From Amycolatopsis sp. DSM 110486 (lineage in GTDB: Bacteria; Actinomycetota; Actinomycetes; Mycobacteriales; Pseudonocardiaceae): a DNA stretch of 64,000 nt. Positions 59,495 to 64,000 of this stretch are shown here, piece by piece. A program made the position numbers and the translations under genes. Position 1 is the first letter of the stretch; each line of letters begins with the position of its first letter. The stretch spans positions 8,859,001-8,923,000 of the forward strand of contig NZ_CP080519.1 in NCBI RefSeq assembly GCF_019468465.1, written 5' to 3'. The notes beneath the pieces were generated by a model that searched no databases, was not told the DNA's origin, and saw only the letters and a list, made by a program, of their open reading frames with translations.

Positions 59495-60493
59495 GTGCTC
59501 GACCTACACACCCACGTGGTGCCCCGGGAGACGCCCTTCCGCACCTCGGCCGACCCGCGCTGGGCCCGGCTCGACACCGGAACCGGGGTCGTCTCCGTGT
59601 CCGGCAAGCCGTTCCGGACGGTGCACCGCGTCGCCTGGGATCTGGACACCCGCCGCGCGGACGCCGAAGCCGCGGGCGGGACCGGCCAGCTGCTGTCCGC
59701 CATGCCCGAGCTGCTCGCGCCGTGGGCCCCACCCGGCGAAGGACTCGCCTACGCGCAGGCCTTCAACGCTTGGCTCGCGGACGAAGTGGGACAGCACAAC
59801 GGGTTCTTCACCGGACTGGGTGTCGTTCCGTTGCAGGATCCCGACGCCGCCGCAGCTCTGCTCACCGAGATCGCCGACGCCGGCCTGCTCGGCGTCGAGG
59901 TGCCCTCGAACCCGCCGACGGCGCCCCTGCACGCGCCGGCGTGGGCCGGGTTCCTCGACGAGGCCGACCGGCTCGGGCTGCTCGTGTTCGTGCACGCGGC
60001 CGGGGGAGCGGCGGTCGCGGACTACCCGCACCCGATGGCCGCCAACGGGGTTCTGTTCCCCGCGGGCATCGGCACGGCGCTCGGCGGCCTGATCGTCACG
60101 GGCGCGCTGGCCGCGCGGCCCGGGCTGCGGCTGCTGGCCAGCCACGGCGGCGGCGCCTTGATCACCGAACTGCCGAGGATCGACTACCTGCGCGGGATCA
60201 CCCCGGCGCTGCGGGAGCTGATGCCCGAGTCCGCTGTGGACTCCGCGCGCCGCCTGTGGTTCGACCCGCTGCTGTTCGACGCAGGCCTGGTGCGCCACCT
60301 CGCAGAGACCGTCGGCGCGGATCGGATCGTGCTGGGCACGGATCACCCGTTCATGCCCACGGACCCGCTCGCGTTCCTCGACGACCCGGCGCTGCCCCCG
60401 GGGTTCGCGAAGGCCGTGCGCGAGACCAACCCCGCGGCGCTGCTCACCGCGCTCACCCGACCGAACTCCCGGCAAAGGAGCTGGAATCGATGA
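59495..60493 (+). CDS. ACMSD-type amidohydrolase/decarboxylase
   Basis: 332 aa metal-dependent TIM barrel. DLHTHVVPRETPF supplies the HxH metal pair; FVHAAGG (His), SHGGG (His) and GTDHPFMP (Asp) complete the site. This group (aminocarboxymuconate-semialdehyde decarboxylase, gamma-resorcylate and 5-carboxyvanillate decarboxylases) removes CO2 from aromatic or muconate acids. GTG 59495 is preferred over 59489 because GGGAG is then 7 nt upstream. Its place inside the dioxygenase genes suggests a decarboxylation in the same pathway. Confidence 0.82.
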   Translation: MLDLHTHVVPRETPFRTSADPRWARLDTGTGVVSVSGKPFRTVHRVAWDLDTRRADAEAAGGTGQLLSAMPELLAPWAPPGEGLAYAQAFNAWLADEVGQHNGFFTGLGVVPLQDPDAAAALLTEIADAGLLGVEVPSNPPTAPLHAPAWAGFLDEADRLGLLVFVHAAGGAAVADYPHPMAANGVLFPAGIGTALGGLIVTGALAARPGLRLLASHGGGALITELPRIDYLRGITPALRELMPESAVDSARRLWFDPLLFDAGLVRHLAETVGADRIVLGTDHPFMPTDPLAFLDDPALPPGFAKAVRETNPAALLTALTRPNSRQRSWNR

Positions 60494-61770
60494 CCTCCGA
60501 ACTGATCGCACCCCCGTCCACCACGCTGGTCGACGACCGCCCCGCCGACGGGCTCTTCCGCGTCGACCGGGCCGCGCTCGTCGACGAGGGCGTGCTCGCG
60601 CGGGAACGCCGCGCCATCTTCGACAAGTGCTGGCTCTACGTCGGCCACGTCTCGGAGGTGCCGAACCCGGGTGATTTCCGCGCCCGCACGGTGGCCGGGC
60701 GTCCGCTCGTGCTGTGGCGCGGCGGCGACGGCGAGGTGCGGGTGTTCCTCAACGCGTGCCGGCACCGCGGCGCGCAGCTGTGCCGCGTGCCCGAAGGCAA
60801 CGCGCGTGGAATGTCGTGCTTCTACCACGCGTGGACCTACGCCAACGACGGCCGGCTGACCGCACTGCCCGACGTCGACGGCTACGGCCCCGACTTCGAC
60901 CGTTCCCGCTTCAGCCTGAACTCCCCGCCGCGTGTGGAGGAGTACCGCGGGTTCGTCTTCTGCTGCTTCGATCCCGACGCTGTTTCGTTGCCGGAGTACC
61001 TCGGCGAAGCCCGCGACTACCTGGACCTGGTGGCCGACCAGTCGCCGGACATGGAGGTGGTCGACGGTGTGCACGAGTACTCGATGGAGGCGAACTGGAA
61101 GCTGTTCGTGGAGAACAGTCTCGACGGTTACCACCTGATCCCCTTGCACCGCACGTACTTCGACTACCTGAAGTCCACTGAGGACTCCTACCTCGACCCG
61201 CGCAAGGCGACCGAGGCGAAGGATCTCGGAAACGGGCACGCGGTGATCACCGTGGAGGGTCCGTGGGCCCGCCCGGTCGCGCGGTGGACGCCGGCGATGG
61301 GGGAGGAGAACCGCGAGTACGTCGAGGGGCAGCGGGCTCGGCTCGAAGAAGAGTTCGGTGCCGACCGCGCGCGCCGGATCGCGACGACCGACCGGAACCT
61401 GCTGATCTTCCCCAACCTCGTGATCAACGACATCATGGGGATCGTCGTCCGCACGATCACGCCGACCGCGGCCGGGCGCACGCTGGTGGCGCAGTGGACG
61501 ATGGCGACGAAGGGCGAGCCGGAGTCGGTGCGGGCGCGGCGGCTGGACTCGTACGTGACGTTCCAGGGGCCGGGTGGGCTGGCGACGCCGGACGACATGG
61601 AGGCGTGCGAGTCCTGCCAGGAGGGGTTCGCCGTCGCGGCCGAGTCGCCGTGGTCGGACATTTCGCGGGGGATCCACAAGGAAGCCACGGGTGGGCCGTT
61701 CGTCGCGTCCGACGAAGTGCAGCAGCGGGCGTTCTGGCGTCGGTGGCGGGATCTGCTGGGCACTGTTTGA
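60490..61770 (+). CDS. Rieske aromatic-ring-hydroxylating dioxygenase, alpha subunit
   Basis: 426 aa. Rieske cluster C90-x-H92 (NACRHRG) and C110-x2-H113 (SCFYHAW). Mononuclear iron site D212, H215 and H220 (ENSLDGYHLIPLH), with a distant Asp expected. It activates O2 on an aromatic substrate together with the beta subunit at 58987. ATG 60490 overlaps the amidohydrolase stop. No ferredoxin or reductase gene is seen in the window, so electron donors must be encoded elsewhere. The substrate is unknown; an aromatic acid is likely. Confidence 0.9.
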   Translation: MTSELIAPPSTTLVDDRPADGLFRVDRAALVDEGVLARERRAIFDKCWLYVGHVSEVPNPGDFRARTVAGRPLVLWRGGDGEVRVFLNACRHRGAQLCRVPEGNARGMSCFYHAWTYANDGRLTALPDVDGYGPDFDRSRFSLNSPPRVEEYRGFVFCCFDPDAVSLPEYLGEARDYLDLVADQSPDMEVVDGVHEYSMEANWKLFVENSLDGYHLIPLHRTYFDYLKSTEDSYLDPRKATEAKDLGNGHAVITVEGPWARPVARWTPAMGEENREYVEGQRARLEEEFGADRARRIATTDRNLLIFPNLVINDIMGIVVRTITPTAAGRTLVAQWTMATKGEPESVRARRLDSYVTFQGPGGLATPDDMEACESCQEGFAVAAESPWSDISRGIHKEATGGPFVASDEVQQRAFWRRWRDLLGTV

Positions 61771-61873
61771 TTCGGCAGCGTTTGATCCGGCACTGCGTAG
61801 TCGGAGCGCCACCACGCGTTGACCCCACCCGAACAAATCCGGCCTGACGGCCGAGAACGGATATCGTGGCCGG

Positions 61874-62659
61874 ATGCGCATCAGTGCCGAGGAGACGGAG
61901 CAGCACCGGTCGGTGGGGGACCGGATGCTGCTCATTCTCGACACCGTCGCGACCTCACCCGGCGAGGTGGGGCTCAGTGAGCTCGCGCGGCGGACCGGGC
62001 TGAAGAAGGCGACTGTGCACCGGCTGGCCCTGGACCTCGTGGCGCACCGGATGCTCGAGCGCGGCGCGTACGGCTATCGGCTCGGGCTGCACCTGTTCGA
62101 GCTGGGCCAGCACGTGCCGGCTTCGCGGCGGCTGCGGGCGACCGCGTTGCCGTTCATGGCCGACCTGCTGACCGCGACGGGTGAGGTCGTGCAGCTGGGC
62201 GTGCTCGACGACACGGACATCGTGTACGTCGAGAAGCTCACCGGCCAGCACAGCGCCTCGGTGCCTTCGGCGGTCGGTACGCGGCTGCCCGCGTACTGCA
62301 CCGGCCTGGGCAAGGCGATTCTCGCGTTCAGCGACGAATCCGCCGTCGAACGCGTGACGTCCGCGCCCATGCCGGCGCGGACCGGGACCACGATCACCGA
62401 TCCGCGGCACTTCCTGCGCGAGCTGGCGAAAATCCACGACTCCGGCATCGCCTACGACCGGGAAGAGGGCACGCGGGGCATCGCGTGCGTCGCGGCGCCG
62501 ATCGTGGTGGAGAGCTACGTCGGGCGCGACGGCCACCGAGCCGTCGCCGGGCTTTCCGTGACGGGGCCCGCGCACCGCCTGCAGCCGGCGCGGCTGGGGG
62601 CGGCGGTGCGGACCGCCGCCCTGAGCATCAGCCGTCTCCTGGGCTACCCGCTGCACTGA
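61874..62659 (+). CDS. IclR-family transcriptional regulator
   Basis: 261 aa. N-terminal winged helix: VGDRMLLILDTVATSPGEVG and ARRTGLKKATVHRLALDLVA; C-terminal effector domain with TRLPAYCTGLGKAILAFSDE and EEGTRGIACVAAPI. IclR proteins often control aromatic catabolism. It lies inside the cluster and convergent with the third hydratase gene (9-bp gap). Candidate sites are the CGGTCCA repeats at 56367, 56412 and 63501. No Shine-Dalgarno is seen before ATG 61874. Confidence 0.9.
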   Translation: MRISAEETEQHRSVGDRMLLILDTVATSPGEVGLSELARRTGLKKATVHRLALDLVAHRMLERGAYGYRLGLHLFELGQHVPASRRLRATALPFMADLLTATGEVVQLGVLDDTDIVYVEKLTGQHSASVPSAVGTRLPAYCTGLGKAILAFSDESAVERVTSAPMPARTGTTITDPRHFLRELAKIHDSGIAYDREEGTRGIACVAAPIVVESYVGRDGHRAVAGLSVTGPAHRLQPARLGAAVRTAALSISRLLGYPLH

Positions 62660-62668
62660 CCCGCGGGT

Positions 62669-63460
62669 TCACGCGTCTGTTTCGCCGGCCGGCCTGCGGA
62701 CGCTCACGGTGGTGGTGCCGCCGAAGCGGGCCGTGATCGTGCCCCCGGCTCGCAGCGCCACGGCGGAGGTGAGGCCGCCGGTGATGATCAGTTCGTCCTT
62801 CTTCAGGCCGCTTCCGCGCGCGGCCAGCTGCGCGGCCAGCCACGCGACGCCGTGCAGCGGATGTCCGGCGGCCGCCGCGGAGGTCGCGGTCGCGACGAGG
62901 GCGTTGTCCTCGTGCAGCTCGACGGTGACCCGGTGGGCGTGCAGCGGATCGACGTCGAGCACCGATCCCAGCACGACTCCGGCGGCCGAGGAGCCGTCGG
63001 CGGTGTTCTGTTCGGCGGTGAACCGGTAGTCGCGCCAGATCGAGTCGACGACCTCGAGGCACACGCGCACCTCGGCGATCGCGTCGGCGACCTCATGCAG
63101 CGCGAGGCCGGGCCCGGCCAGGTCGCGGCCCAGGACGACGCCGATCTCCGGCTCGACGCGGGGGTGCAGGAAACCGGTGGCTCGCGCGCCGTCGCGCAGC
63201 ACCATGTCGTCGAGCAGCGGCCCGTGGTTGGGCGCGGTGACGCCCATCTGCCGGCGCATCGCGGCGGAGGTGTAGCCGAGCTTGTAGCCGATGGCGCAGC
63301 GTCCTTCGGCGAGGCGCAGGCGCGTGAGGTCGTCCTGGATTTCGTACGCGCTGTCCAGTGACAGCGTGGTCACTTCCGTTGCCGCGTCGAGGAGTGTGCG
63401 TTCGGTGCGGGCCCGGTGCAGCACTTGCGCGAGGGCGAGGGTTTCGATCGTGTCGGTCAC
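62669..63460 (-). CDS. Hydratase/decarboxylase-family protein, third paralogue
   Basis: 263 aa from GTG 63460; the longer open frame is not needed. Same fold as 56471 and 57283: GYKLGYTSAAMRRQMGVTAP, HPRVEPEIGVVLGRD, QNTADGSSAAGVVLG, ending in RFGGTTTVSVRR. It may be a second 2-hydroxypentadienoate hydratase or act on a substituted analogue. Divergent from the LigB-type dioxygenase gene, with one CGGTCCA-type element between them. Confidence 0.85.
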   Translation of the reverse strand: MTDTIETLALAQVLHRARTERTLLDAATEVTTLSLDSAYEIQDDLTRLRLAEGRCAIGYKLGYTSAAMRRQMGVTAPNHGPLLDDMVLRDGARATGFLHPRVEPEIGVVLGRDLAGPGLALHEVADAIAEVRVCLEVVDSIWRDYRFTAEQNTADGSSAAGVVLGSVLDVDPLHAHRVTVELHEDNALVATATSAAAAGHPLHGVAWLAAQLAARGSGLKKDELIITGGLTSAVALRAGGTITARFGGTTTVSVRRPAGETDA

Positions 63461-63500
63461 TTCCTCATCGTCGCGGCCGGCGGCCGTTGATGAGTCCCAC

Positions 63501-63519
63501 CGGTCCACTCGCCGGTCCG
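63501..63519. promoter_or_regulatory. CGGTCCA-type repeat, third candidate IclR site
   Basis: CGGTCCACTCGCCGGTCCG, between the divergent starts at 63460 and 63589. It shares CGGTCCAYT with the copies at 56367 and 56412. Confidence 0.45.
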
Positions 63520-63588
63520 AGGCGTGGCCGGGGGTCCCGCCGGTTCCGAGACTGGACCTCACCACCCACTCGACGACGAGGAGGAACC

Positions 63589-64000
63589 ATGGCCGAAGTA
63601 CTGGGTCTCGGGGTCACCCACTACCCACCGCTGAGCGGCACCGACGACAACCTGACGCGGGTGTTCCGCGGCGCGCTCGCGGACCCGAAGCTGCCCGCCG
63701 AACTGCGCGACCCGGCGTCGTGGCCCGAGCGGGCCCGCCGTGAATGGGCCGAAGACGAAGGTGTCGCGGCCGGGAAGGCACACCGCGCGGCCTTGCTGGA
63801 GGGCTTCCGCCGCACGCGCGCCGCGCTGGACGAGTTCCAGCCGGACGTCGTGCTGATCTGGGGCGACGACCAGTACGAGAACTTCCGCGAGGACCTCGTG
63901 CCGCCGTACGCCGTGCAGATCTACGACGACCTCACGGTGCACCCGTGGCGCCACGCCGACGAGTCGTCGAACATGAAGGGCAAGCCCAACGTCTGGGGCG
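63589..64000 (+). CDS. LigB-type class III extradiol ring-cleavage dioxygenase (partial)
   Basis: The first 137 codons, cut by the window end. ATG 63589 follows GGAGGAA. The start MAEVLGLGVTHYPPLSGTDD carries the His expected as an iron ligand, and DVVLIWGDDQYENFREDLVP is the family's second motif region. Class III enzymes cut catechol-type rings next to the hydroxyls using Fe(II). It is the ring-opening step that the tautomerase, decarboxylase and hydratases of the cluster would follow. Confidence 0.85.
   Translation, partial: MAEVLGLGVTHYPPLSGTDDNLTRVFRGALADPKLPAELRDPASWPERARREWAEDEGVAAGKAHRAALLEGFRRTRAALDEFQPDVVLIWGDDQYENFREDLVPPYAVQIYDDLTVHPWRHADESSNMKGKPNVWG

Overview
The window is very GC-rich DNA with many GTG starts, dense head-to-tail operons with 1-8 bp stop/start overlaps, actinobacterial NarL-type two-component genes, a Kgd-type 2-oxoglutarate enzyme, a DUF574-type SAM methyltransferase and several leaderless-looking promoters. 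This points to a filamentous actinomycete, most likely Pseudonocardiaceae (Amycolatopsis-like). The genus is inferred from gene content, not from a marker gene. I see no tRNA, rRNA, CRISPR array, insertion sequence or replication origin.

Region by region. (1) 1-3026: two tandem paralogous solute-binding lipoprotein genes (the first cut by the window edge), a divergent short-chain dehydrogenase, and a LacI repressor. (2) 3199-17318: an L-rhamnose regulon. It holds a RbsA/RhaT-type ATPase, two permeases, a sugar-binding lipoprotein, RhaM mutarotase, RhaI isomerase, a fused rhamnulose-1-P aldolase/lactaldehyde dehydrogenase, an AraA/FucI-like isomerase, RhaB kinase, then LutA-LutB-LutC. Read as a pathway, rhamnose becomes DHAP plus L-lactaldehyde, the fused dehydrogenase gives L-lactate, and LutABC oxidises it to pyruvate. 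(3) 17417-21095: a NarL-type response regulator facing a GAF/DUF4118 histidine kinase, a small Cys-rich protein and a stand-alone receiver, followed by a chain of tiny ORFs. (4) 21216-25195: HxlR regulator/amidase and MDR oxidoreductase/TetR pairs, each divergent over clear inverted repeats. (5) 25196-34689: a repeat-bearing noncoding stretch, a frameshifted secreted hydrolase gene, DXS, a TetR regulator, a degenerate adenylate-forming ligase and a Kgd-type enzyme. Four copies of an 18-bp palindrome, consensus TGAGAAYGNNCGTTCTCA, sit in front of the small acidic protein gene at 23340, dxs (and the divergent hydrolase), the ligase/TetR pair and kgd. I read these as one local TetR regulon. (6) 34693-41503: a cis-CaaD-like tautomerase, HxlR and CGNR regulators, an AhpD-like protein, a large KAP-like transmembrane NTPase and a secreted sialidase. 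(7) 41508-49444: a peptide-type ABC importer, a gamma-glutamyltransferase and a LysR regulator. (8) 49545-54764: a lipoprotein, a tiny secreted peptide, a DUF574 methyltransferase, a decayed hpaB-family monooxygenase gene, a DMT exporter, an Fpg/Nei glycosylase and a 42-aa RiPP-precursor-like peptide. (9) 54850-64000: an aromatic catabolic cluster with aldehyde dehydrogenase, three hydratase/oxalocrotonate-decarboxylase paralogues, 4-OT tautomerase, alpha/beta hydrolase, Rieske dioxygenase alpha and beta subunits split by an ACMSD-type amidohydrolase, an IclR regulator and a LigB-type extradiol dioxygenase cut by the window end.

The most novel-looking items are the four-operator TetR regulon joining two thiamine-diphosphate enzymes to a ligase that lacks its catalytic motifs, the KAP-like membrane NTPase, the orphan RiPP-like peptide, and the wiring of rhamnose breakdown to lactate oxidation.
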